Position numbers and translations under genes: made by a program. DNA of 9,962 nt from an uncultured Collinsella sp. (GTDB lineage Bacteria > Actinomycetota > Coriobacteriia > Coriobacteriales > Coriobacteriaceae), in contig CABUQK010000072.1 in NCBI GenBank assembly GCA_902493615.1, forward strand, positions 1-9,962. Reading direction: 5' to 3'. The notes beneath the pieces are model-generated. The model made no database searches and was not told where the DNA came from. It saw nothing but the letters and a program-made list of their open reading frames with translations. Of this stretch, positions 1 to 6,475 are shown in pieces (the stretch's first letter is position 1; every line of letters begins with the position of its first letter).

Positions 1-3
1 TTC

Positions 4-80
<77 letters not shown>

Positions 81-119
81 AAGCTTTTGTTTGTTGCACT
101 GCTCTCGCTCGCAACAGGG

Positions 120-152
120 AGTATATTAACCCGAAACTTTAGCCTTGTGCAA
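120..152 (-). promoter_or_regulatory. Candidate sigma-70-type promoter for tRNA-Pro
   Basis: Reading the minus strand, TTGCAC (147-152, four of six matches to TTGACA) is followed after 18 nt by TAATAT (123-128, four of six matches to TATAAT). An overlapping TATACT at 120-125 has a better -10 match but would need a 21-nt spacer. Transcription would start near 115, giving a leader of about 35 nt before the tRNA 5' end at 80. The site lies between the coaBC stop and the tRNA, in the only AT-rich patch of the window. Position and base composition support it; activity is inferred. Confidence 0.45.
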
Positions 153-160
153 GAACTTTT

Positions 161-1375
161 TTAAGAATTTTGAAGCAAGTCCAAAATTGTATCTGCGAGC
201 TGGGGTTTTGTGAGTACGGGAAGTTCCTGCACGCCCGTTGTGCTCACAATCCACGCCTTGTTGGTATCGGTTCCAAAACCCGAATCGGCGCGCGAGACGT
301 CGTTGGCGATAATGGCATCGCACCCTTTGCGCGCCAATTTGCGTTTCGCGTACTCCACGACGTTATCGGTCTCGGCCGCAAAGCCGATCACGCAGCGGTT
401 GCCCTTTTGGCGCGAAAGCTCGGCCAGAATATCGACCGTCTCCACGAGCTCGATTCGATCCAGACGCTCGTTGAACTTTTTGAGCTTGTGGTCCGCAGGG
501 GCCGCCGGCGTGTAGTCGGCGACTGCGGCGGCACAGATGGCCGCGTCGGCCGCCTGGAAGGCGCTCTGGGCAGCTTGTAGCATCTCTGCGGCGGTCTGCA
601 CGCGCACACACTCCACACCGCGCGGGATTTCGAGCGACGTCGGTCCCAGCACCAGCGTGACCGTAGCACCGCGGCGTGCGGCCTCCCCCGCTAGGGCGAT
701 GCCCATCTTGCCCGACGATCGGTTGCCGATAAAGCGCACCGGATCGATCGGCTCATGCGTGGGGCCGGCGGTAATGACAATGCGTTTGCCCGTAAGATCG
801 CGCGGTGCAGGGTCAAGCAACTTGCAGATGGCCTCGACGATCTCCTCGGGCTCGCTCATGCGTCCCGTGTCCACGTCGCCGCAGGCAAGGTAGCCACTGC
901 CCGGACCCACCACATGCACGCCGCGGTCGCGCAGCGTGGCCATGTTGGCCTGCGTCGTCGGCGCCTTCCACATGCCGTTGTTCATAGCGGGTGCGATCAC
1001 GATGGGTCGCGGCGTCGCAAGCAGCGTGGTGGAGATAAGGTCATCGGCGATGCCGGTGGCCATCTTGGCGATGATATTGGCCGTCGCGGGCGCCACGACC
1101 ACCAGGTCGGGTTCCTGCGCCAGCGAAATGTGGTGGATGGGGTCGGAGGGATCGTCGAATAGGCCCACGGCAACGGGCTCGTTGGTGAGCGCACGGAAGG
1201 TGAGCGGGCCCACAAACTCCGTGGCATGCTCGCTCATAACGACCTTGACGCGCGCACCGCGCTTTTGCAGCAGGCGCACGATATTGCACGACTTATAGGC
1301 GGCGATCCCGCCGGTAATGCCCAGCAGGATCGTTTTTCCCTCAAGTTGCATTGAATTGTTGGATGCCGCGTTCAT
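161..1375 (-). CDS. coaBC: Bifunctional phosphopantothenoylcysteine decarboxylase / phosphopantothenate-cysteine ligase (CoaBC, Dfp)
   Basis: This cytoplasmic enzyme joins cysteine to 4'-phosphopantothenate (CoaB) and decarboxylates the product to 4'-phosphopantetheine (CoaC) in coenzyme A synthesis. The 404 residues match a full-length family member. The N-terminal FMN domain shows GITGGIAAYKS (19-29), the His pair at 81-82, PAMN (129-132) and the substrate-clamp segment around Cys165 (SGYLACGDVDTGRM, 160-173). The C-terminal ligase domain starts near 196 and shows NRSSGKMG (218-225), KLKK (297-300) and GFAAET (331-336). ATG at 1375 is chosen because AAGGAAG (1383-1389) lies 7 nt upstream; Met9 has no comparable site. 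It starts 2 nt after the zinc-ribbon gene, so it is probably cotranscribed and coupled to it. No clear intrinsic terminator follows: the A/T run at 155-163 is not preceded by a stable hairpin. Confidence 0.97.
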   Translation of the reverse strand: MNAASNNSMQLEGKTILLGITGGIAAYKSCNIVRLLQKRGARVKVVMSEHATEFVGPLTFRALTNEPVAVGLFDDPSDPIHHISLAQEPDLVVVAPATANIIAKMATGIADDLISTTLLATPRPIVIAPAMNNGMWKAPTTQANMATLRDRGVHVVGPGSGYLACGDVDTGRMSEPEEIVEAICKLLDPAPRDLTGKRIVITAGPTHEPIDPVRFIGNRSSGKMGIALAGEAARRGATVTLVLGPTSLEIPRGVECVRVQTAAEMLQAAQSAFQAADAAICAAAVADYTPAAPADHKLKKFNERLDRIELVETVDILAELSRQKGNRCVIGFAAETDNVVEYAKRKLARKGCDAIIANDVSRADSGFGTDTNKAWIVSTTGVQELPVLTKPQLADTILDLLQNS

Positions 1376-1377
1376 CG

Positions 1378-2097
1378 CTAGGCTTCCTTGCTCGGGAGCA
1401 CCAGGAGGCGGTGGCAGTACGGGCAGTGCGTAATTGACCTACCGTCGTGGTTGAGGTCGCTCATGGACGATGCCTGCAGCGCGGTGTGGCAAACCGTGGG
1501 GATATTGCCCTGGATGGTCTCGACGGCCAGGCCGCGGAACTGCTTGAGCAGACGCTCGTAGTCGGTGAGCACGTCGGCCGGCAGCGTGGCGGCAAGCGCA
1601 GTGCGCTCCTTAGTGGCGGCGTCAATCTGAGCCTGCAGGTCGGCAGCCTTGGCGCGGGCGGCCTTGGTATCGGCCTTCACGCCCTCTTCGAACTTGGCGA
1701 TGATTGCCTGCGCGCGGGCCTCGCGGTCGAGTGCCTCCTTGTGGGCGATAACGACGTCCTTGCGGGTGTGCTCAATCTTGTCCAGACGCTTGGCCAAAGT
1801 GGCGAGTTCATTCTCCAGGTCCTGAACCTCGCGGTAGTCGGAGCCGTTGACATGGCGCTTCTTGGCAGCCTCGATGGCGTTGTTGGTCTGAATCTCGGTG
1901 GTGTTGAGATCGTCGAGCTCAATGTCCAGATCCTTGCGCTGGGCGTAGAGTTTGGTCATCTCGGACTTGAGCTTCACATAGGTCTTGCGCTTGGAAGCGA
2001 GCTCCTTGAGCTCCGGCATATTGGCAAGTTCGCTCTTGTTGCGGGCGAGCTCCAAATCGATCTGTTGCAGCTTGAGTAGCGTAGCGCCGGCGCTCAT
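1378..2097 (-). CDS. Coiled-coil zinc-ribbon protein (zf-RING_7 / DUF164 family), variant metal site
   Basis: This 239-residue protein is mostly a long, charged, heptad-like helical region (about 5-170), as expected for the antiparallel coiled-coil hairpin of the family. It ends in a short zinc ribbon at 200-232. The second knuckle CPYC (225-228) is intact. The first knuckle keeps only Cys203, because the residue three before it is Pro200 where family members normally carry Cys; His204 or His224 could substitute. The family is widespread in bacteria and its role is poorly defined; nucleic-acid or protein binding is usually proposed. The longer frame (to 2133) is rejected. ATG at 2097 has AAGGAG (2105-2110) at 7-nt spacing and overlaps the Nif3 stop as ATGA, so translation is probably coupled. 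coaBC begins 2 nt after its TAG. Family assignment is firm; function is unknown. Confidence 0.88.
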   Translation of the reverse strand: MSAGATLLKLQQIDLELARNKSELANMPELKELASKRKTYVKLKSEMTKLYAQRKDLDIELDDLNTTEIQTNNAIEAAKKRHVNGSDYREVQDLENELATLAKRLDKIEHTRKDVVIAHKEALDREARAQAIIAKFEEGVKADTKAARAKAADLQAQIDAATKERTALAATLPADVLTDYERLLKQFRGLAVETIQGNIPTVCHTALQASSMSDLNHDGRSITHCPYCHRLLVLPSKEA

Positions 2098-2903
2098 AAG
2101 TTCTCTCCTTTTGTCACAGTCCACCATTGGCAAGGGTTCAGTATTTTAATCGCATGACGGGGGTCGACCCCGGCGTCAACTGCAGAGTTCATCAATATAT
2201 CAACGAACGGCTCCTCAGATCGGTCGTGGCCGAGCAAGATCACCGGCAGCCCGCGCAAGGCAAGGTCTTGCGCCACGTGGTAGCCCGCTTCGCCCGTCAC
2301 GACAACGTCCGCGCCCGCGGCGATGGCGAGCTCTCCAAAGTCGCCCAGGGAGCCGCCCAAAATAGCGACAGTTCGGCATGCGTGCTCGGCTTCGCCCCAC
2401 ACGCGCGGGTCGCTGCCGAAAGCCGTGGCAGCACGGGTGGATAGATCGTGCAGCGTGCACGGGTCGTTGAGCGTTGCAAGCGCGCCCAGGCCGGTGGCCT
2501 CGGGGTCGTCCACGTGCTCCAGTGAGCTCACGGGTGCGGCACCCAGCAGCTCGCTCAGGCAGACGCGGGCTTCGTGCGAGCGGTCCAGGTTGGTATGGAG
2601 CGAGATAATGCTCACGCCGCAACGAGCCGCCTCATAGAGCGCCGCGCTGCACTGGGGACGCGCAGAATCAGCCGGACAAAACGCCTCGGGCGCCTTGATA
2701 TAGACAGGATGATGCGTCAGCAGCACGTTTGCGCCGGCTTCTTGGGCGCGGCGAACATTAGCTTCGGTCGCATCGAGTGCGCAGGCAACACCGGTGATCT
2801 CTGCAGCGGGATCTCCCACAGATAGCCCAACATGATCCCAGCCCTCGGCGTCCGCCTTGGGGTAGCGCTCCAGCAGCGCACGTTCAAGCTCGGCGACGAT
2901 CAT
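2094..2903 (-). CDS. Nif3-like dinuclear metal-centre hexameric protein (YbgI/YqfO family)
   Basis: The 269 residues correspond to the short form of the Nif3 family, without the extra middle domain that brings YqfO-type members to about 370 residues. Expected metal ligands are all present: THHP (His64, His65), HTNLD (Asp107), and GHDRSE near the C terminus (His226, Glu230, with the family's four-residue step). The segments WDHVGLSVGDP (22-32) and TGEAGYH (203-209) are also typical. Members form toroidal hexamers with two metal ions per subunit. Databases often call them GTP cyclohydrolase 1 type 2 from one Helicobacter study, but the physiological role is unsettled. The ATG at 2903 overlaps the cysteine desulfurase stop (ATGA) and no Shine-Dalgarno site is visible, so translation probably depends on coupling. 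It ends in another ATGA overlap with the zinc-ribbon gene. Eight cysteines are present, none in an obvious cluster motif. Confidence 0.92.
   Translation of the reverse strand: MIVAELERALLERYPKADAEGWDHVGLSVGDPAAEITGVACALDATEANVRRAQEAGANVLLTHHPVYIKAPEAFCPADSARPQCSAALYEAARCGVSIISLHTNLDRSHEARVCLSELLGAAPVSSLEHVDDPEATGLGALATLNDPCTLHDLSTRAATAFGSDPRVWGEAEHACRTVAILGGSLGDFGELAIAAGADVVVTGEAGYHVAQDLALRGLPVILLGHDRSEEPFVDILMNSAVDAGVDPRHAIKILNPCQWWTVTKGENL
2105..2110 (-). promoter_or_regulatory. Shine-Dalgarno site deciding the zinc-ribbon gene start
   Basis: AAGGAG on the minus strand lies 7 nt before the ATG at 2097. It selects this ATG over the in-frame upstream ATG at 2133, which lies inside the Nif3 gene, and it lies within the last codons of Nif3. 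Confidence 0.8.
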
Positions 2904-4078
2904 GCGGCACCCACGATCGAGAGCAGCGTCTGGGCAAAGTCGTCCAGGTCGGCAGGGTTCACACGGTCATCAAACGAGATACGCAGAGCGCCCAATGCCT
3001 GCTCGCGACCAATGCCCATGGCGCTGAGAACATGGCTCGGGTCCATGCTGCCGCTCGAGCACGCCGAGCCGGCCGAAACCTCAAAGCCGGCGGCGTCGAG
3101 CTTGATGATGAGCTCCTCGGAGTCCATGCCGTCAATGTAGATCGATACCATGCCGGGCAGACGGTCGGCCTGCGCATAGTCGCCCATAGTGGCGTGAATG
3201 CGCGGATGAGCCGTAAGCGTGGCGTAGAGTTTGTCGGACAAGGCCTGCAGCGTCGTGCGCTCCTGGGCCACGGTCGGCAACAGCGCGGAGGCGGCGGCGG
3301 CAAAGGCCAGCTGCGTGCGCAGGTCCTGCGTGCCGGCACGACGTCCGGCTTCCTGTCCACCGCCAAAGATGCGCGGACGCAGCGGCGTGCGGTTCTTAAG
3401 GTAGAGTGCGCCGGATGCCACGGGGCCGCCGATCTTGTGCGCGGCAACGGTCATAGCATCGACGCCCAGCTCGGTGACATCGAGCGGAATATGCAGATAA
3501 CCCTGGATGGCATCGGTGTGGAACAGGGCGCCGACAGCATGTGCAGCGGCGGTCAGCTCGCGGATGGGCTGCACCACGCCGGTCTCGTTGTTGGCAACCA
3601 TGATGCTCACGAGCGCCACGTCGTCGCCGAGCAAGTCGCTCAGCGCGGCAGGCTCAATATAACCTGCACGGCAGGGCTGCACCAGGTCGACGGTAAAGCC
3701 GGCAGCACGCAGCAGCGGCAGGTTGTCCAGAATCGAATCGTGCTCGATGGCAGATACGATCACGCGGTTACGCTTGCGATCGCGCTGACGAGCGCCCTCG
3801 GCAAGACCGAGCAGCGCCAGCTGGTTGGCTTCGGTGCCGCCGTTGGTCAAAACAATCTCGGACGGGCGAACGCGCGCGCCAAAGCTGCGGGCAATCTCGC
3901 GACGCGCCACTTCCAGGCGTGCAGCGGCCTTGCGGCCGAGCGAATGCAGCGAGTTGGGGTTGACGCCGGCAAGCTCGCTGTCGTCGTACTCGCGCTGCGC
4001 AAGGCGCGCCTCGGCGCGCATGGGCGTTGAGGCGGCATAGTCAAGATTCACGGGTATGCGGTTTTGACCTGCGGTCAT
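2900..4078 (-). CDS. Cysteine desulfurase, class I (NifS/IscS family)
   Basis: This PLP enzyme takes sulfur from L-cysteine as an enzyme-bound persulfide, releasing alanine, and feeds Fe-S cluster assembly, tRNA thiolation or other sulfur pathways. The 392 residues give a complete fold-type I aminotransferase. Visible features are GTEAN (81-85), the cofactor-stacking His113 (EHDS), NNETG (163-167), HTDAIQ (187-192), the PLP lysine Lys215 in AHKIGGP, and catalytic Cys340 in SAGSACSSGSMDP. The long loop after that Cys is typical of class I (IscS/NifS) rather than SufS. ATG at 4078 has AGGAGG (4090-4095) at a rather long 11-nt spacing, inside the end of rpe; no better start precedes the conserved NLDYAAST segment. 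No scaffold protein (IscU/SufU) or thiouridylase is adjacent, so its acceptor is unknown. It is coupled to the Nif3 gene by a 4-nt overlap. Confidence 0.95.
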   Translation of the reverse strand: MTAGQNRIPVNLDYAASTPMRAEARLAQREYDDSELAGVNPNSLHSLGRKAAARLEVARREIARSFGARVRPSEIVLTNGGTEANQLALLGLAEGARQRDRKRNRVIVSAIEHDSILDNLPLLRAAGFTVDLVQPCRAGYIEPAALSDLLGDDVALVSIMVANNETGVVQPIRELTAAAHAVGALFHTDAIQGYLHIPLDVTELGVDAMTVAAHKIGGPVASGALYLKNRTPLRPRIFGGGQEAGRRAGTQDLRTQLAFAAAASALLPTVAQERTTLQALSDKLYATLTAHPRIHATMGDYAQADRLPGMVSIYIDGMDSEELIIKLDAAGFEVSAGSACSSGSMDPSHVLSAMGIGREQALGALRISFDDRVNPADLDDFAQTLLSIVGAA

Positions 4079-4084
4079 AAGGTT

Positions 4085-4756
4085 TTATGCCTCCTGTGCG
4101 GCCTCGTTGCCCAGCTTCTGCAGCAGCGCAACCTCGGCAGCGGGATCTTCGGACTTAAATACGGCGGAACCTGCGACGAGCACGTTGGCGCCAGCCTTGA
4201 CGACCTCGGCGATGTTCTTGGAAGAGATACCGCCATCGACCTCGATGAGAGGCGAAACGCCGTGACGCTCGCACATGGCCTTGAGCTCGTGCAGTTTGGC
4301 AATGGTGCCCGGGATAAAGCTCTGGCCGCCAAAGCCGGGGTTCACGCTCATCAGCAGCACCATATCGACGACGTCGATGATGCTCTCGAGCACGCAGACG
4401 GGCGTTGCGGGGTTAAGCACCACGCCGGCCTTGACGCCGCGCTGCTGCAGGTGCGTGAGCGTGCGGTGCAGGTGCGTGGAGGCCTCGTAGTGCACGGTGA
4501 TCATATCGGCGCCGGCGTCGGCGTACCAATCGACCGTCTCGTCGGGGTTCGACACCATGAGGTGCGCGTCGATCGGCACGTCGGTGGAGCGCTTGACGGC
4601 CTTGAGGATGTCAACGCCAAAGGTGAGGTTGCCGGTAAAGTGGCCGTCCATGACGTCGAAGTGCACAAAGTCGGCACCGGCGATCTTGTCGAGTTCGCCC
4701 TTGAGGTTGGCCATGTCGGCCGAAAGGACAGACGGAGCGATTTTGATGGAACCCAT
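4085..4756 (-). CDS. rpe: Ribulose-phosphate 3-epimerase
   Basis: Rpe interconverts ribulose 5-phosphate and xylulose 5-phosphate in the pentose phosphate pathway, in the cytoplasm. At 223 residues it has normal length and the TIM-barrel signatures: APSVLSAD (7-14), VHFDVMDG with metal ligands His32 and Asp34 and catalytic Asp37, DAHLMV with His65, the phosphate/gate loop VNPGFGGQSF (138-147), and EVDGGI with Asp174. The usual proline in the segment after DGHF (commonly FVPN) reads FTGN, a mild departure. ATG at 4756 is preceded by AGAAAGG (4765-4771) at 8-nt spacing. It follows gpsA by 18 nt, the widest gap between protein genes here, and is followed after 6 nt by the cysteine desulfurase. 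There is no obvious metabolic reason for its place between phospholipid and sulfur genes beyond sharing an operon. Confidence 0.97.
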   Translation of the reverse strand: MGSIKIAPSVLSADMANLKGELDKIAGADFVHFDVMDGHFTGNLTFGVDILKAVKRSTDVPIDAHLMVSNPDETVDWYADAGADMITVHYEASTHLHRTLTHLQQRGVKAGVVLNPATPVCVLESIIDVVDMVLLMSVNPGFGGQSFIPGTIAKLHELKAMCERHGVSPLIEVDGGISSKNIAEVVKAGANVLVAGSAVFKSEDPAAEVALLQKLGNEAAQEA

Positions 4757-4774
4757 GGTAGAAGCCTTTCTGCG

Positions 4775-5782
4775 CTAGTCGGTGAGTCCGTAGAACTCTT
4801 GAGAAGGGACGCGATCGGTAAGAATCTCGAGCGCCCTATCCAAAGTAATACCGTTGTAGAGCGTTTGCTCCACGGCAAAGGTGAGCGGAATGTCTACGCC
4901 CAGTGAACGGGCAAGCTCGCTCACGCTGCGGGCCGCGACGGCGCCCTCGACAACCATATGCGTGCGCGTCTGGTACTCGTCGAGCGACACGCCGTGGGCA
5001 AACTCGTAGCCAAAGGTGCGGTTGCGCGAATGCTCCGAGGTGCAGGTGGCAATGAGGTCGCCCATGCCGGCAAGTCCCATGCAGGTCATAGCTTGACCGC
5101 CGCGGGCGTGTACCAGACGGCTGATCTCGGCCAGACCACGCGTCATGATGAGGGCAAGCGTGTTGTCGCCCGCACCAGAACCGGCGGAAATGCCGCACAC
5201 GATGGCGATGACGTTTTTCATAGCGCCGCAAACCTCGACACCGGTCATGTCTTGCGACAGATAGATGCGGAAGGCTGTGGATAGGAGCAGGTCCTTAAAG
5301 GTCTCCCCTATCTGCGGATCTTTGCTGGCGATGACGGCGGCAGAAAGTCCACCGCGGCAGATCTCCTCGGCATGGTTGGGGCCCGAGAGCGCCGCTACGC
5401 GCGTCTCGTTGCCAATCTCGCGGGCGATGACCTCGCTCATGAGCAGGCCGGATTCGGGCTCAATACCCTTGGTGAGGCAAAGCACCGGGGTATCGGCGGC
5501 GATAAAGGGCGCGGCCTGGTGGCACACGCTGCGAAGGTGCGTCGAAGGAACGGCGAAGATGATGGCCTCGGCGCCGTCGATCGCCTGGGTCAGATCCGTC
5601 GTGGCAACGACGTTGCCGGGCAGCTCGTAGCCCACAAGGTAGCGGGGGGTGCGGTGTTCGCCATTGATGCCGGCGGCCGTCTGCTCGCTGTGGGCCCACA
5701 TGGTCACGCGCTCGGCTCGCGCGGCGGCGAGGCCGGCGACGGCGGTTCCCCAGGAGCCGGAGCCAATCAGCGCAACATTCAT
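4775..5782 (-). CDS. gpsA: NAD(P)-dependent glycerol-3-phosphate dehydrogenase
   Basis: GpsA reduces dihydroxyacetone phosphate to sn-glycerol 3-phosphate, the backbone for phospholipids. The 335 residues are of standard length. The Rossmann nucleotide loop is GSGSWGTA (7-14), followed by FAVPS (76-80), the conserved Lys105 (LTKGIE), SGPNHAEE (133-140), catalytic Lys189 in AMKNVIAI, and GLAGMGDLIATCTS (236-249) with the following SRNR (252-255). ATG at 5782 has AGGAG (5789-5793) 6 nt upstream, and that site overlaps the plsY TAG stop, which suggests re-initiation by the same ribosomes. Its product is the direct substrate of PlsY, the gene immediately upstream, so the pair is a functional unit. 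Confidence 0.97.
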   Translation of the reverse strand: MNVALIGSGSWGTAVAGLAAARAERVTMWAHSEQTAAGINGEHRTPRYLVGYELPGNVVATTDLTQAIDGAEAIIFAVPSTHLRSVCHQAAPFIAADTPVLCLTKGIEPESGLLMSEVIAREIGNETRVAALSGPNHAEEICRGGLSAAVIASKDPQIGETFKDLLLSTAFRIYLSQDMTGVEVCGAMKNVIAIVCGISAGSGAGDNTLALIMTRGLAEISRLVHARGGQAMTCMGLAGMGDLIATCTSEHSRNRTFGYEFAHGVSLDEYQTRTHMVVEGAVAARSVSELARSLGVDIPLTFAVEQTLYNGITLDRALEILTDRVPSQEFYGLTD

Positions 5783-5788
5783 GACTCT

Positions 5789-5793
5789 CTCCT
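5789..5793 (-). promoter_or_regulatory. Shine-Dalgarno site of gpsA, embedded in the plsY stop codon
   Basis: The minus strand reads TAGGAG, in which TAG (5792-5794) ends plsY and AGGAG is the ribosome site 6 nt before the gpsA ATG at 5782. This is the same stop/ribosome-site overlap as at the DUF512-der junction. Confidence 0.75.
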
Positions 5794-6475
5794 ACTTATC
5801 GTCGGGCTCGGTGACGCGCTTGGTAAACGAGAGCTTGGACTCCTTACCGGTCATGAGCTTTTTGATGTTCGCACGATGGGCCCACACCACGGTGATGCCG
5901 ATCATCGCCATGCAAAACTTAAGTCCCAGGCTGCTGTACGGAAAGACCGCGCAGGCAGCGATGGGAAGACCGATGGCAGCGGCAAGCGAGCCCACCGACA
6001 CAAACTTGGTGATGGCGACGGCCACGATAAACATGCCCAGCAGCGACAGGCCGATAGGCCAGTACCAGGCGAGGATGACACCCAGACCAACTGCGATACC
6101 CTTGCCGCCATGGAAGTTGAGGTAGGGCGAGAAGATGTGGCCCCATACGGCTGCCAGACAAATGACGCCGAGCATCCAGTCGCCGGGGGCTCCGGGCGCC
6201 ATGATGTTCGGCGGAAATCCATAGCCCACGCTCGCGATGAGCGGACGGGCGATGACAACGCAGATGGCGCCCTTAAGGCAGTCGAGCAGCAGCGTGAGCG
6301 CGGCCACCTTGGGACCGGCCACACGCAGCGCGTTGGTGGTGCCGATGTTGCCGGAGCCCGCCTTGCGAATGTCGGTGTGGTTGAACACGCGGCCCAAGAT
6401 CAGGCCAAATGGAATCGCCCCGATAAAGAACGAGACCACGGCGCAGATGGCGGTCAGCAGAATCGGATTATGCAT
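5792..6475 (-). CDS. plsY: Acyl-phosphate:glycerol-3-phosphate acyltransferase
   Basis: PlsY is an integral membrane enzyme that transfers the acyl group from acyl-phosphate (made by PlsX) to glycerol-3-phosphate, giving lysophosphatidic acid. The 227 residues contain several hydrophobic segments (about 5-28, 52-78, 91-112, 127-158, 161-189). All three family motifs are present: GSGNIGTTN (40-48), GHIFSPYLNFHGGKG (112-126) and HRANIKK (190-196). Motif 2 reads HIFSPY and FHGGKG where many members have HxFP and FKGGK. The frame stays open to 6523, but ATG at 6475 is chosen: it begins a hydrophobic N terminus, has AAGGAG (6483-6488) at 7-nt spacing, and avoids 17 extra polar residues. It overlaps the end of der by 8 nt. 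gpsA, which makes its acceptor substrate, starts 9 nt downstream. Confidence 0.95.
   Translation of the reverse strand: MHNPILLTAICAVVSFFIGAIPFGLILGRVFNHTDIRKAGSGNIGTTNALRVAGPKVAALTLLLDCLKGAICVVIARPLIASVGYGFPPNIMAPGAPGDWMLGVICLAAVWGHIFSPYLNFHGGKGIAVGLGVILAWYWPIGLSLLGMFIVAVAITKFVSVGSLAAAIGLPIAACAVFPYSSLGLKFCMAMIGITVVWAHRANIKKLMTGKESKLSFTKRVTEPDDK

Noticed and set aside
146..165. Possible intrinsic terminator after coaBC at the A/T-rich patch
   Set aside because: On the minus strand the A/T run reads as A's rather than T's, and CTTGCACAAG can form only a four-base stem with a two-base loop.
2098..2133. A 12-residue N-terminal extension of the zinc-ribbon protein
   Set aside because: The ATGA overlap and an AAGGAG at 7 nt support the downstream ATG at 2097.
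3032..4906. Plus-strand open frames at 3032-4030 (332 aa) and 4064-4906 (280 aa) opposite the cysteine desulfurase and rpe
   Set aside because: Same shadow pattern; both lie antisense to complete genes with intact catalytic motifs and show no family motif of their own.
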